The notes beneath the pieces are model-generated. The model searched no databases and was not told where the DNA came from. It saw only the letters and a program-made list of their open reading frames with translations. A stretch of 64,000 bases of DNA. Origin: Bacteroidota bacterium (GTDB taxonomy: Bacteria; Bacteroidota; Bacteroidia; AKYH767-A; 2013-40CM-41-45). The translations under genes and the position numbers were made by a program. Positions 19,997 through 29,104 of this stretch are shown one piece after another. The stretch spans positions 1-64,000 of the forward strand of contig JADKIH010000012.1 in the NCBI GenBank assembly GCA_016721305.1, in the 5' to 3' direction. Each line of letters starts with the position of its first letter. Positions within the stretch are counted from its first letter, which is position 1.

Positions 19997-22900
19997 CTAT
20001 TTTTCAGAAAGCATCAATTTTGAAACAAAGCGTTTTTCGTTTACAAGCATTTCTACGAAGTAAATTCCGCGGGACAGATTAAGATCTGCCAGAGAGATTT
20101 CGCGATTATATGTTCCCGGTTCCTGCTCACTCTTAGTATCGGAGTAAACCTTTTGTCCGAAAATATTGCTGATCGAAATTGTTACGTTTGAATTTTCTTC
20201 GAGAGAATAATCAATCGTAAAGTGATCAAAAGCAGGATTTGGATAGAGTGACAACGGTTCAGCTTTTTGTCTTTCAGGATCCGCCATACGATATCCGTTC
20301 AACCAACAACCATGAATAGGAGTTGCCGAAGCGGCAGCGCCTGAATGCACTAAACCATACATATCCTCAATTGTTCGAAGCACATTGTAGTGATTGATTC
20401 CGGCAGAATATTGTCCGGCAGCAACCATTGATCCCGTAAAGATCGTAGCAATACGATTGCCACTTACATTATCATCCTCATCAAAAGTCAGAATCAGTAA
20501 GCTGTTATTATTACGTGCCCAGTCGGCATATGCTTGAATATTGGCAAAGAACCACGAGTCACCCGTAGTGATCGCAGTATTTCCTGTTCCGTCGTGCATA
20601 CTATTCAACAGCGTTGGAGCAACGAAGCATACCGTTGGCAGCGTACTAAAGTTTGTAGGGAAAGAAGTAAAAGGCTGGTTCAAAGAAGAAGGAACTTGAT
20701 TTGTTCCTGTACCCATCCAGTTAGCTATCGGATTATGTTTACGTGCGTAACCTCCGCTAAACTCACCATCCCAACCTACACTTGGTAAATCCTCGGAGTA
20801 AGCAACAAAAGTTCGGCCTGCGTTGATCAAGGCACGAGCAAGATTCATCGATGTAAAATGATTTGCAGGAAGGAGATTGCTTGTTACACCCTGATTACCA
20901 CCGGCAAATAAATCGAGGTAATTAGGTTGACTCGGATGCTCAATGCCATACGATTCAGTAAAGAGTGCGCTATTTTGAGAGAACGCTAAAGCATTAATAT
21001 GTGGCGCTGCTGCATTTCCTATAATTTGAGAATACGCATGATTCTCGAACCAGACTACCACGATGTGATCAGGCACCGGCAAAGTTGCGGCACCGGTTGC
21101 AGGCGTTGTAAAGTTAGCCGACGAAGAGAACGCGCTGGTAGAACCATTACAAACCGTCTGAACCTGATATTCATAATTTGACGATGCCGATAATCCTACA
21201 ATCATTTTAGAATTAATCGTAGATGACGTAGTAGACCATGTTCCGGAACCGATCAAACGATACTGAATATTATACGCGGTAGAACCACTCACGGCATTCC
21301 AGTTGAGCGTAGCTGCCGAAGCCGTAACGCCGGTTGCCGAGAAACCTGATGCTACACCACAAGACGTGACGCCACCGGTTGTAAATATTCCGGAAGCAGA
21401 AAAAGCACTATTAGCAACATTACACACCGTTTGAACCTGAAATTCATATTGTGTAGCCGGCACTAAACCTACGAGATTAGAAGAGAGAGAAGTCGAGCTT
21501 TGTGTATTCCATGCACCGCCAATACTCTTAATACGATATTGCACATTATAACTAATGGCACTTGAAACAGAAGCCCATCCGACTACACAAGAAGAAGAAG
21601 TGATACTCGTTGCAGAGAAAAAGGCCACATTAGGTGCTCCGCAAGAAGAAGTTGTTGTTGTGAAAATTCCTGATGCAGAATATGCTGTGACACCTGTTGA
21701 GCAAAGTGTTTGTACTTGAAATTCATATTGAGTAGAAGAAGCCAGTCCGGATAAAGTTGCCGAATTAGAAACTACTGACAAAGCGTCCCATGCCCCACCT
21801 GATCCGTTGATACGATATTGCACTTTGTACCCTACAGCTCCTAAGACAGTACCCCAACCGACAATGGCTGAATTGTAAGTGATAGAAGTAGATGAAAATG
21901 ATGCAACGTTAGGCACACTGCAGGCAATGGCCGTTGTTGTGAAGCCTGCTGAAGCAGAATAGACACCAATGCTCAAAGAGCAATTAGCGAGCACCTGAAA
22001 TTCATACACCGTTCCTGCAACTAAAGTCGAAAGAACGATGGAAGTAATATTTGAATTTGCCGTTGTCCACGTTCCTGTTCCATTCACCCGATACCGAACC
22101 GTATATGAAAGAGCACCCGACACCGCTGTCCACGACAATGTGGCTCCTGTTGTTGTAATTGCTGACGACGACAAGCCTGCAGGAGTTCCGCACGAAGGTG
22201 TGCTTGTGGTAAAGATTCCGACAGCAGAAAAAGCACTGCTACCACTTGAGCAAATCGATTGAACTCCGAATTCATAAAGAGTACCGGAACTTAAACCATT
22301 CAGTACGGCCGAATTTGTATTTGATGAAACGATCAGCCACGGATCATTTGTTCCGCGTTTACGGTATTGAACCTTGTAAGATAGTGCAGAACCTACATAC
22401 GACCATCCAACGGTACAAGAATTCGTAGTGATATTGGTGGATGAAAACTGAGCCACGTTAGGAACACCACAATTAACAGGTGCTGCAGGTGTGGTAAAAG
22501 TATAACTCGTTGTAAAAGCACTTTGCCCGGTTGAAGAACAGACCGTCTGTAACTGAAAATTATAAGTAGTTGCAGGAATCAGTCCGTGTAATGCTTTCGA
22601 ATTTGAAATTGCTGAATCACTCGTCCATGTAGAAGTGCTAACCGGCTTGTATCTGATATTGTAATACTGAATGCCCGGAATACTTGCCCAGCTGATATTT
22701 TCGGAAGTAGCCGAAACCGAACTCATCGTTACACTATACGGTTTTGAACACGACGTCTGCGTAATAAATTGCACGACCGAACTGTACGTACCCTGACCTG
22801 TTGGGCAGGTTGCACTGATTTGATATTGATAAATGCTGGAGCTGGAAAGTCCGGTAAGTGTTTTGTTTGTTGTTAGCGAGCTGACAATACTCCATGAACT

Positions 22901-23140
22901 AACTCCGGAAATTCGGTAACGAATTAAATAACCCGTAGCCCCTGAAACAGAACTCCAGCTGATCAGAGCCGTAGAAGATGTAATTCCGAGAACGATAGAC
23001 GTCGCAGGAGTACCACAAGTAGAAGTTGAGTGACTCGTTTTCCCTGATGCGGAAATACCGGGAGTCGATTGAAAGAGGGAGATAATTAGTATCAAAAAAA
23101 CGCCAATAGTTTTTTTGACAGAAGCAGTAGCATTGATCAT
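19997..23140 (-). CDS. multi-FN3 phosphoesterase (acid phosphatase/phospholipase C family), T9SS
   Basis: 1,047 residues. Signal peptide (IGVFLILIISLFQSTPGISA), then seven tandem ~90-residue fibronectin type III repeats, each opening with C(G/S)xP or similar and containing YxVQYR. A phosphoesterase domain (PF04185 type) follows with VVVWFENHAYSQIIG, SYGIEHPSQPNYLDLFAG, DGTGN and LTFDEDD, the metal-binding residues of acid phosphatase/phospholipase C-like enzymes. The end (SLYPNPAFDHFTIDY ... SRGIYFVEMLVNEKRFVSKLMLSEK) is a T9SS sorting domain. Likely a secreted or surface phosphatase. An in-frame ATG at 23206 exists, but 23140 gives a proper signal peptide. Confidence 0.9.
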   Translation of the reverse strand: MINATASVKKTIGVFLILIISLFQSTPGISASGKTSHSTSTCGTPATSIVLGITSSTALISWSSVSGATGYLIRYRISGVSSWSIVSSLTTNKTLTGLSSSSIYQYQISATCPTGQGTYSSVVQFITQTSCSKPYSVTMSSVSATSENISWASIPGIQYYNIRYKPVSTSTWTSDSAISNSKALHGLIPATTYNFQLQTVCSSTGQSAFTTSYTFTTPAAPVNCGVPNVAQFSSTNITTNSCTVGWSYVGSALSYKVQYRKRGTNDPWLIVSSNTNSAVLNGLSSGTLYEFGVQSICSSGSSAFSAVGIFTTSTPSCGTPAGLSSSAITTTGATLSWTAVSGALSYTVRYRVNGTGTWTTANSNITSIVLSTLVAGTVYEFQVLANCSLSIGVYSASAGFTTTAIACSVPNVASFSSTSITYNSAIVGWGTVLGAVGYKVQYRINGSGGAWDALSVVSNSATLSGLASSTQYEFQVQTLCSTGVTAYSASGIFTTTTSSCGAPNVAFFSATSITSSSCVVGWASVSSAISYNVQYRIKSIGGAWNTQSSTSLSSNLVGLVPATQYEFQVQTVCNVANSAFSASGIFTTGGVTSCGVASGFSATGVTASAATLNWNAVSGSTAYNIQYRLIGSGTWSTTSSTINSKMIVGLSASSNYEYQVQTVCNGSTSAFSSSANFTTPATGAATLPVPDHIVVVWFENHAYSQIIGNAAAPHINALAFSQNSALFTESYGIEHPSQPNYLDLFAGGNQGVTSNLLPANHFTSMNLARALINAGRTFVAYSEDLPSVGWDGEFSGGYARKHNPIANWMGTGTNQVPSSLNQPFTSFPTNFSTLPTVCFVAPTLLNSMHDGTGNTAITTGDSWFFANIQAYADWARNNNSLLILTFDEDDNVSGNRIATIFTGSMVAAGQYSAGINHYNVLRTIEDMYGLVHSGAAASATPIHGCWLNGYRMADPERQKAEPLSLYPNPAFDHFTIDYSLEENSNVTISISNIFGQKVYSDTKSEQEPGTYNREISLADLNLSRGIYFVEMLVNEKRFVSKLMLSEK

Positions 23141-23510
23141 CGTAATATCCTTTTCACCATTCGGAAGATGTTGCAGCATCTTCATATTTACAGACAACAT
23201 CCTCAAGCAATCATTGTTTTGCAGATTAAGCGAATGTTGTATTAGTGTAAATAAATCAAAAGATTCTGTAGCAATTTAGGTTAGATTTTCTAATTCTCCC
23301 AATCTGAAAAAAGATGCCATTTTGCAAAAAAATCGAATATCTGCATTTTCGCAAATCCTTGGAAAACCTGAGCTGATGCGGGATTCCAAAGATTGGAAAA
23401 AATGAAAAAAACTCTCCGCCCCTGTAAATTCAATTGAAAATAATTGCGTTTTCCCGATTAAAGACAAGAATTCCGTTCACAACTTCCCGATTTGGTTGAA
23501 AAGTAAACCC

Positions 23511-23700
23511 GGTTGCCTAGTTGCTAGGTTGCCTAGTTGCTTGCTTGCCCGGTTGCTTGCTTGCCCGGTTGCTTGCTTGCCCGGTTGCCCCCCGCCCAGC
23601 CGCTCCAACAACAAGTCAACTTACTACTTACTACTTACAACTTACAACTTACAACTTACAACTTACTACTTACTACTTACAACTTACTACTCACTACTCA
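23511..23700. repeat. two abutting short tandem repeats
   Basis: First a GC-rich block of GCTTGCCCGGTTGCTT-like units (23511-23590), then about 11 copies of the 7-bp unit ACTTACT/ACTTACA (23620-23698). All three frames stay open through the block, producing meaningless low-complexity ORFs. The remaining part of the gap from 23141 is AT-rich with no gene seen. Confidence 0.85.
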
Positions 23701-24120
23701 AGCATACGGATTCCCAAAATCAAACAACCCCAAAAAACCCCTCTTCTCTTTCTTATGTTGCTTGTCGTAAAATTCTTTTGCAGCGAGCACCCAACCTTTA
23801 TGATTAAACTTTAGCAACCAGCTTACCGCATTTTGGCTTCCGGTTGTTGCTTCTACGAATGCGGCGAGCTCACGATTTCCGCTCTGTAGCAGAAAGACTT
23901 TTGCTTTTGCATTGCCATTAATTGCATCGACGGTTGCGGCAAGCTGGCGGTAATTATTTTCGAGCAACCATCGAAATGCGTTTTCCATTCCGTCGATGGC
24001 GTCAAAAAATTCAACCAATTCGCGGCAGCTATTATTAAGAAGCCATTCGCGATCCATGTCATCATCTTTGCGGATGAGCAAAATGAAATGTTCAAATTGT
24101 GCGTCTGAATAAGATTTCAT
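23698..24120 (-). CDS. hypothetical helical-repeat protein
   Basis: 140 residues, family not recognised. It contains about four tandem helical units of roughly 30 residues with a shared pattern (WLLNNSCRELVEFFDAIDG, WLLENNYRQLAATVDAING, FLLQSGNRELAAFVEATTG, WLLKFNHKGWVLAAKEF), suggesting an alpha-solenoid. No signal peptide or membrane segment. Its last codons overlap the end of the tandem repeat block. The consistent repeat pattern argues that it is a real gene. Confidence 0.65.
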   Translation of the reverse strand: MKSYSDAQFEHFILLIRKDDDMDREWLLNNSCRELVEFFDAIDGMENAFRWLLENNYRQLAATVDAINGNAKAKVFLLQSGNRELAAFVEATTGSQNAVSWLLKFNHKGWVLAAKEFYDKQHKKEKRGFLGLFDFGNPYA

Positions 24121-24205
24121 AATGAATCTTTCTTATTTGAATTTTCGGAGTCCTGAAAATAAATCCCTTGCGAGTACTTCATTTCACAACGATTCATCAG
24201 GTGCA

Positions 24206-25066
24206 TTATAAACCGATTGCAATATAAAGAAACAAAAACCGAAGTATCATTGTTCCGTCGACTAAAACTTTAAAGAAGTAGCCGCTCATTTCTTCTTTTT
24301 GCATCAGAATCCAGATTATGGCGAAGACCGACGACAAATCCAGTGCAATTTTTACTCCCATCGACGTCGGCATCCAATGATGAATGACCATTTCTATCAG
24401 CAGTATCACAATTCCTGAATGCTTGGTGAGACGGGTTCCGTACACGACCGGAATTGTTCTGACATTTTTGCTTCGATCAATTTCCACATCACGAATTTCG
24501 AACGGAACACAGAGTGCAAAGATGAATAGAAACCGGCAGATCAATTGTTGAATTACAAACGGAGAATTCACATCGATATTTTGTTCAACAGCAGGAAGAA
24601 TGACGGTGGTAAACGACCAGATCAACGAGAGCAGAGGAATTTTGACAAAGAGAAGTTCGCGCAATTTCCTCCGCCGGTTTCCCCAGAATGGTACTGAATA
24701 GAGAATCGTTAATACGCCCAACGGAATTAGCATCAACTTAACTTCATTCGAAAGTTCAAAGAAAAAGAACAGAGTAAAAGCAGCACCGAAGACATAAAAA
24801 AACACATCGAGTGCAGATAGCCGAAGATCTTTTACCGAATCATAGAGTTGTTTTGTGCTTCTGAAATCGAGAAAAAAAGACTCGGTATGAAAATTATAAA
24901 TCAGAAAGGTAGCACCTGCGAGGAAGAAAGTATAAGGTGAGTAAATCAGAGCCGAATGATTCAATAACTCCGTAGCCAAAACCATACTCACGGCACATGC
25001 GGCAATAAAAAAATGCCGGAAAACGATTTGATGAGCAAGCTTGTTGAAGAATGATATCATCGGCAT
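24206..25066 (-). CDS. UbiA-like membrane protein
   Basis: 286 residues with about eight hydrophobic segments. The second Asp-rich motif of UbiA prenyltransferases is recognisable (EIRDVEIDRSKNVRTIPVVYG), but the first (NDxxDxxxD) is degenerate, reading NFHTESFFLDFRS. It may therefore be a divergent or inactive UbiA-superfamily member. The substrate is unknown. It lies between two unrelated minus-strand genes. Confidence 0.7.
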   Translation of the reverse strand: MPMISFFNKLAHQIVFRHFFIAACAVSMVLATELLNHSALIYSPYTFFLAGATFLIYNFHTESFFLDFRSTKQLYDSVKDLRLSALDVFFYVFGAAFTLFFFFELSNEVKLMLIPLGVLTILYSVPFWGNRRRKLRELLFVKIPLLSLIWSFTTVILPAVEQNIDVNSPFVIQQLICRFLFIFALCVPFEIRDVEIDRSKNVRTIPVVYGTRLTKHSGIVILLIEMVIHHWMPTSMGVKIALDLSSVFAIIWILMQKEEMSGYFFKVLVDGTMILRFLFLYIAIGL

Positions 25067-25136
25067 TTAGTCAGTTTAGAAAGACACGACTACTATTGTT
25101 ATGCGCAATAATTATGACCAATAAAAATCAGGCAGA

Positions 25137-25997
25137 CTACTTATGATAAATCACCGATAAAGTGATGGTAGTCGCGATAAATCCGACAAGTCCGCTAAGC
25201 ATGGCATTGCGGATTTTAAAATCACGAACACGCTTTTCGAAGCCCTCTCTGTAAATCGGATCCTGGAGAAAATCAGGTCGGGACGAACGATAGAGATTTA
25301 AACGACCACTTTCATTGCTTGCATGCACATAATGATTGTCAAACGTTGCGTTAATTTTCGCCACTGCCGAATCGAGCGTTGTAGTTTCAGGAAAGTCAAT
25401 CGTTGTACGATTAATTTTCAGTTCCGAACCTGCAGTAAAGACCGGGTTTTTAGTTTTTCCGGCGGCATTGTTAAATATCTCTGTCTCCTCAAAACCTGCG
25501 ACAGCAGCGGCCGAGCCCTTCACGTCGAACGTTAGCTTTTTGTCGACATTCGGAGAAAAACTTCCTAGCACGGTAGAAAATAATGGCGGTCCGATCAAGC
25601 CGTAAAATGTAAATATCGAAGACCCTGCACCAACGGCGAGACCAAGTATTTTAGGCGACTGATTGTGATAGAACTCACGTGCATCCTGCTCACCCTTAAT
25701 GAACTTGCGCATTTCTTCGACCGTAAAATCAGCCGAATCGAAAGTGTCGGTTTGGAAAACGACTTGCTCGGTTCCGTTTTTAAAATGAACGGCAAAAACA
25801 CGTTCCGGATCCATCCTTCTCATCCGCGTTTTAGCATTTGGATTTTTCGGATCGATTTTTTGATAACCGATAGAATATTCCCCTATTTCAACTGATTTTA
25901 CGATGAAAGTACGACCTGTAATCAATATTAATGTATCCTGAGCCTGACAGACCAAGCCGGTCAAAAGGAAGAATAAGTACAAAAAAATCTTTGGCAT
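25137..25997 (-). CDS. hypothetical exported protein
   Basis: 286 residues from the ATG at 25997: signal peptide (IFLYLFFLLTGLVCQAQ), an early beta-rich part (DTLILITGRTFIVKSVEIGEYSIGYQKIDP) and a hydrophobic helix close to the C-terminus (AMLSGLVGFIATTITLSVIY). The frame is open to 26153, but a matching promoter at 26015-26044 and the signal peptide both point to 25997. The family is not recognised; probably envelope-associated. Confidence 0.7.
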   Translation of the reverse strand: MPKIFLYLFFLLTGLVCQAQDTLILITGRTFIVKSVEIGEYSIGYQKIDPKNPNAKTRMRRMDPERVFAVHFKNGTEQVVFQTDTFDSADFTVEEMRKFIKGEQDAREFYHNQSPKILGLAVGAGSSIFTFYGLIGPPLFSTVLGSFSPNVDKKLTFDVKGSAAAVAGFEETEIFNNAAGKTKNPVFTAGSELKINRTTIDFPETTTLDSAVAKINATFDNHYVHASNESGRLNLYRSSRPDFLQDPIYREGFEKRVRDFKIRNAMLSGLVGFIATTITLSVIYHK

Positions 25998-26014
25998 TTT
26001 CACGTTATGAAGTT

Positions 26015-26044
26015 CAAAAATACAACAAATCGGGCAAAAGACAA
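26015..26044 (-). promoter_or_regulatory. promoter of the exported hypothetical gene
   Basis: On the minus strand TTG (26044-26042), a 19-bp spacer and TATTTTTG (26022-26015), a full -7 match, about 18 bases before the ATG at 25997. Confidence 0.55.
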
Positions 26045-26129
26045 GTTGGCGGGCAGCATTCGGGGAACTTCCATGAACAGACTTACCGACAAACAGACTT
26101 ATATCAGGTAAAAATACATTTATTCGTAC

Positions 26130-26137
26130 TACATTTG
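26130..26137 (+). promoter_or_regulatory. -7 element upstream of gcvP
   Basis: TACATTTG matches TAnnTTTG and lies 23 bases before the gcvP ATG. No clear -33 TTG is seen at the right distance. Confidence 0.45.
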
Positions 26138-26160
26138 CGCCAGCAAATTCCAAATCGTTT

Positions 26161-29022
26161 ATGTCAAACGCTCAATTCTCTAGCCGCCACATTGGTCCGA
26201 ATGCGACCGATATGCAGCAGATGCTGAAAGAAATCGGCACATCATCACTGGAACAACTCATCAGCGAGACAATTCCGGCCTCTATCCGACTCAAGAACAA
26301 ATTAAATCTTCCGACTGCTCAGGAAGAGTATCGTTTTCTGAAAGAACTGAAAACGGTAGCATCAAAAAATAAAGTTTACAACTCATACATCGGAATGGGT
26401 TATTTCAACACCATCACTCCGGGTGTGATTCTTCGTAACATTTTAGAAAATCCGGGCTGGTATACGGCTTACACTCCGTATCAGGCGGAAATTTCTCAGG
26501 GACGTTTAGAGGCATTGCTGAATTATCAGACAATGATTCTCGACATGACAGGAATGGAAATCACTAATGCATCGCTGCTCGACGAAGCTACTGCTGCTGC
26601 CGAAGCTATGCATATGTTCTTTGCAACACGCTCGAAAGAAAAACAACAGGCGAATGCCGTGAAGCTTTTCGTTTCGTCGGATTGCAATCCTCAAACTATT
26701 GACGTATTGATGACTCGTTCAGCTCCGCTCGGAATTGAACTGGTAATTGAACATCCTGATAAAATAAAGCTAACGAATGAATTCTTCGGCGCCATTTTAC
26801 AATACCCATCGGTAAACGGTGACGTGAATGATTATTCAGCATGGACAAAACAGGCACATGATTTAGGAATCATGGTGGCTGTCGGATCTGATCTGATGGC
26901 ATTAGCGCTATTGACACCTCCGGGCGAATGGGGAGCCGACGTAGTATTTGGTAACTCACAACGCTTCGGTGTGCCGCTCGGTTACGGCGGTCCGCATGCA
27001 GCATTCTTTGCAGCGAAAGAAACATTCAAACGCGAAATGCCGGGACGTATCATCGGTGTATCGATCGACGCACAAGGAAATCGTGCTCTTCGAATGGCAT
27101 TGCAGACACGCGAACAACACATCCGTCGCGATAAAGCAACTTCAAATATTTGTACAGCACAGGTTCTGCTCGCAGTAATGGCGAGTATGTATGCCGTTTA
27201 TCACGGACCAGCAGGCGTTCGCAGAATTTCTACGAACATTCATGAAAATGCTCTGAAGCTTGCTACTGCTGCCGAGTCGGCTGGTTACAAAGTAGTTCAC
27301 AAAACATTCTTCGATACTGTTTTATTAGATGCAGGAAAAGATCTGGAGAAAGTAAAAACGACGGCTTTAGCGAATAAAGTAAACTTCCGTTACGTAAGCG
27401 ATTCACTTCTTTCTATCAGTCTCGATGAGACAACAGGCGAAGAAGAACTCAATACGATCATCAGCATTCTCAACACCGGAAAAGGCGCAAAAGCAACTGC
27501 TCCTGCAAAAGTGAATGAGAATATTTCCGGAAATGTAAAACGCAATTCCGATTATCTTACTCATCCGGTGTTTAACACACAGCATTCTGAAACAGAAATG
27601 TTGCGTTACATCACTGGATTAGAGAATAAAGATCTTTCATTGAATCATTCGATGATCGCTTTGGGAAGTTGCACAATGAAATTGAATGCAACATCAGAGA
27701 TGGCTCCGGTGAGCTGGCCTGAGTTTAACAACATTCATCCATTCGTTCCGGCAGATCAGGCGGAAGGATATAAAGAAGTAATTACAACTTTAGAAAAATA
27801 TCTCTGCGAAATTACCGGCTTCAATGCTGTATCACTGCAACCGAATTCAGGTGCGCAGGGAGAGTACGCAGGATTGATGGTGATTCGCGCATATCATATC
27901 AGTCGTGGCGACACACATCGCGATGTCGTATTGATTCCATCATCGGCACACGGAACAAATCCGGCGAGTGCGGTTATGGCAGGTATGAAAGTCGTTGTCG
28001 TTAAATGCGACGATCACGGAAACGTAGATCTCGCCGACCTCCGCGCAAAAGCCGAGCAGTACAAAGCGAATTTGTCGGCCTTAATGGTAACCTACCCTTC
28101 TACTCACGGAGTATTTGAAGAAGGCATTAAAGAAATGACACAAATTGTTCACGAGAACGGCGGACAAGTTTACATGGACGGTGCGAACATGAATGCACAA
28201 GTTGGTTTAACAAATCCGGCAACAATTGGTGCCGATGTTTGTCACCTGAATCTCCATAAAACATTTGCCATTCCGCACGGTGGTGGCGGTCCCGGTATGG
28301 GACCAATCGGAGTGGCTTCGCATCTTGCGCCATTCCTTCCATCGCATCCGGTAGTTAAGACAGGTGGAAACACGCATGCTGTATCCGCTGCGCCTTGGGG
28401 AAGTGCAAGCATTTTATTGATTTCTTATGCATATATCAAAATGCTGGGTGGCGACGGAGTGACCGATGCGACACGTTATGCAATTTTGAATGCTAATTAT
28501 ATGAAGGCACGTTTGGAAAATCATTATCCTGTATTGTACACAGGCTTTGCCAATCGTTGCGCACACGAAATGATTCTCGATTGCCGACCATTCAAATTAT
28601 CGGCCGGCATTGAGGTTGAAGATATTGCTAAACGTCTGATGGACTACGGTTTCCACGCTCCTACCATGTCGTTCCCGGTACCGGGCACGATCATGATCGA
28701 ACCGACGGAAAGCGAGCCGAAATCGGAGCTCGACCGCTTCTGCGATGCACTTATACGTATCCGTGAGGAGATCGAAGAGATCGCCAAAGGCAGTATGGAC
28801 AAGAAAGACAACGTTCTGAAGAACGCGCCACACACCATGCACGTGATTACGGCAGACGAGTGGAATCATGGATATTCGCGTAAAAAAGCAGCATTTCCGC
28901 TGCCTTACGTGGCTCAGCACAAGTTTTGGCCGACAGTCGGCCGGGTCGATAATGCGTATGGCGACCGGAATTTGGTCTGCGCCTGTCCCCCAATTGAATC
29001 ATATGTAGAAGAGGCCGTTTAG
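26161..29022 (+). CDS. gcvP: glycine dehydrogenase (aminomethyl-transferring), P-protein
   Basis: 953 residues, the full length of the fused (non-split) glycine cleavage P-protein. It decarboxylates glycine with PLP and passes the aminomethyl group to the lipoyl H-protein. The PLP-binding lysine is residue 700 in LHKTFAIPHGGGGPG; the N-terminal half carries the inactive duplicated fold. No gcvT or gcvH is adjacent, so the system is dispersed in this genome. The stop codon lies inside the stem of the following terminator. Confidence 0.97.
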   Translation: MSNAQFSSRHIGPNATDMQQMLKEIGTSSLEQLISETIPASIRLKNKLNLPTAQEEYRFLKELKTVASKNKVYNSYIGMGYFNTITPGVILRNILENPGWYTAYTPYQAEISQGRLEALLNYQTMILDMTGMEITNASLLDEATAAAEAMHMFFATRSKEKQQANAVKLFVSSDCNPQTIDVLMTRSAPLGIELVIEHPDKIKLTNEFFGAILQYPSVNGDVNDYSAWTKQAHDLGIMVAVGSDLMALALLTPPGEWGADVVFGNSQRFGVPLGYGGPHAAFFAAKETFKREMPGRIIGVSIDAQGNRALRMALQTREQHIRRDKATSNICTAQVLLAVMASMYAVYHGPAGVRRISTNIHENALKLATAAESAGYKVVHKTFFDTVLLDAGKDLEKVKTTALANKVNFRYVSDSLLSISLDETTGEEELNTIISILNTGKGAKATAPAKVNENISGNVKRNSDYLTHPVFNTQHSETEMLRYITGLENKDLSLNHSMIALGSCTMKLNATSEMAPVSWPEFNNIHPFVPADQAEGYKEVITTLEKYLCEITGFNAVSLQPNSGAQGEYAGLMVIRAYHISRGDTHRDVVLIPSSAHGTNPASAVMAGMKVVVVKCDDHGNVDLADLRAKAEQYKANLSALMVTYPSTHGVFEEGIKEMTQIVHENGGQVYMDGANMNAQVGLTNPATIGADVCHLNLHKTFAIPHGGGGPGMGPIGVASHLAPFLPSHPVVKTGGNTHAVSAAPWGSASILLISYAYIKMLGGDGVTDATRYAILNANYMKARLENHYPVLYTGFANRCAHEMILDCRPFKLSAGIEVEDIAKRLMDYGFHAPTMSFPVPGTIMIEPTESEPKSELDRFCDALIRIREEIEEIAKGSMDKKDNVLKNAPHTMHVITADEWNHGYSRKKAAFPLPYVAQHKFWPTVGRVDNAYGDRNLVCACPPIESYVEEAV

Positions 29023-29035
29023 GCCTCTTTTTTTT
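29010..29035 (+). terminator. gcvP intrinsic terminator overlapping the stop codon
   Basis: AGAGGCC (29010-29016) pairs with GGCCTCT (29022-29028), followed by a T run. The TAG stop (29020-29022) is in the loop and the stem base, so the last codons encode half of the terminator. Confidence 0.85.
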
Positions 29036-29069
29036 GGCCAATCCGTTTTTATCATATAGAGAATAATCC

Positions 29070-29077
29070 TACATTTG
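29070..29077 (+). promoter_or_regulatory. -7 element upstream of the first T9SS paralogue
   Basis: TACATTTG, a full match to TAnnTTTG, 27 bases before the ATG at 29105. A -33 TTG at normal spacing is not evident. Confidence 0.45.
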
Positions 29078-29104
29078 AGTCGATCTAAAAAATAAACCCA
29101 AAGC

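Noticed and set aside
23511..23700. Possible CRISPR array
   Set aside because: The repeats abut each other with 7-16 bp period and no spacers, and there are no cas genes nearby.
23496..23814. Overlapping ORFs in all three plus frames
   Set aside because: They are translations of tandem repeats (LACPVACLPG, LTTYYLQLTTY) and not genes.
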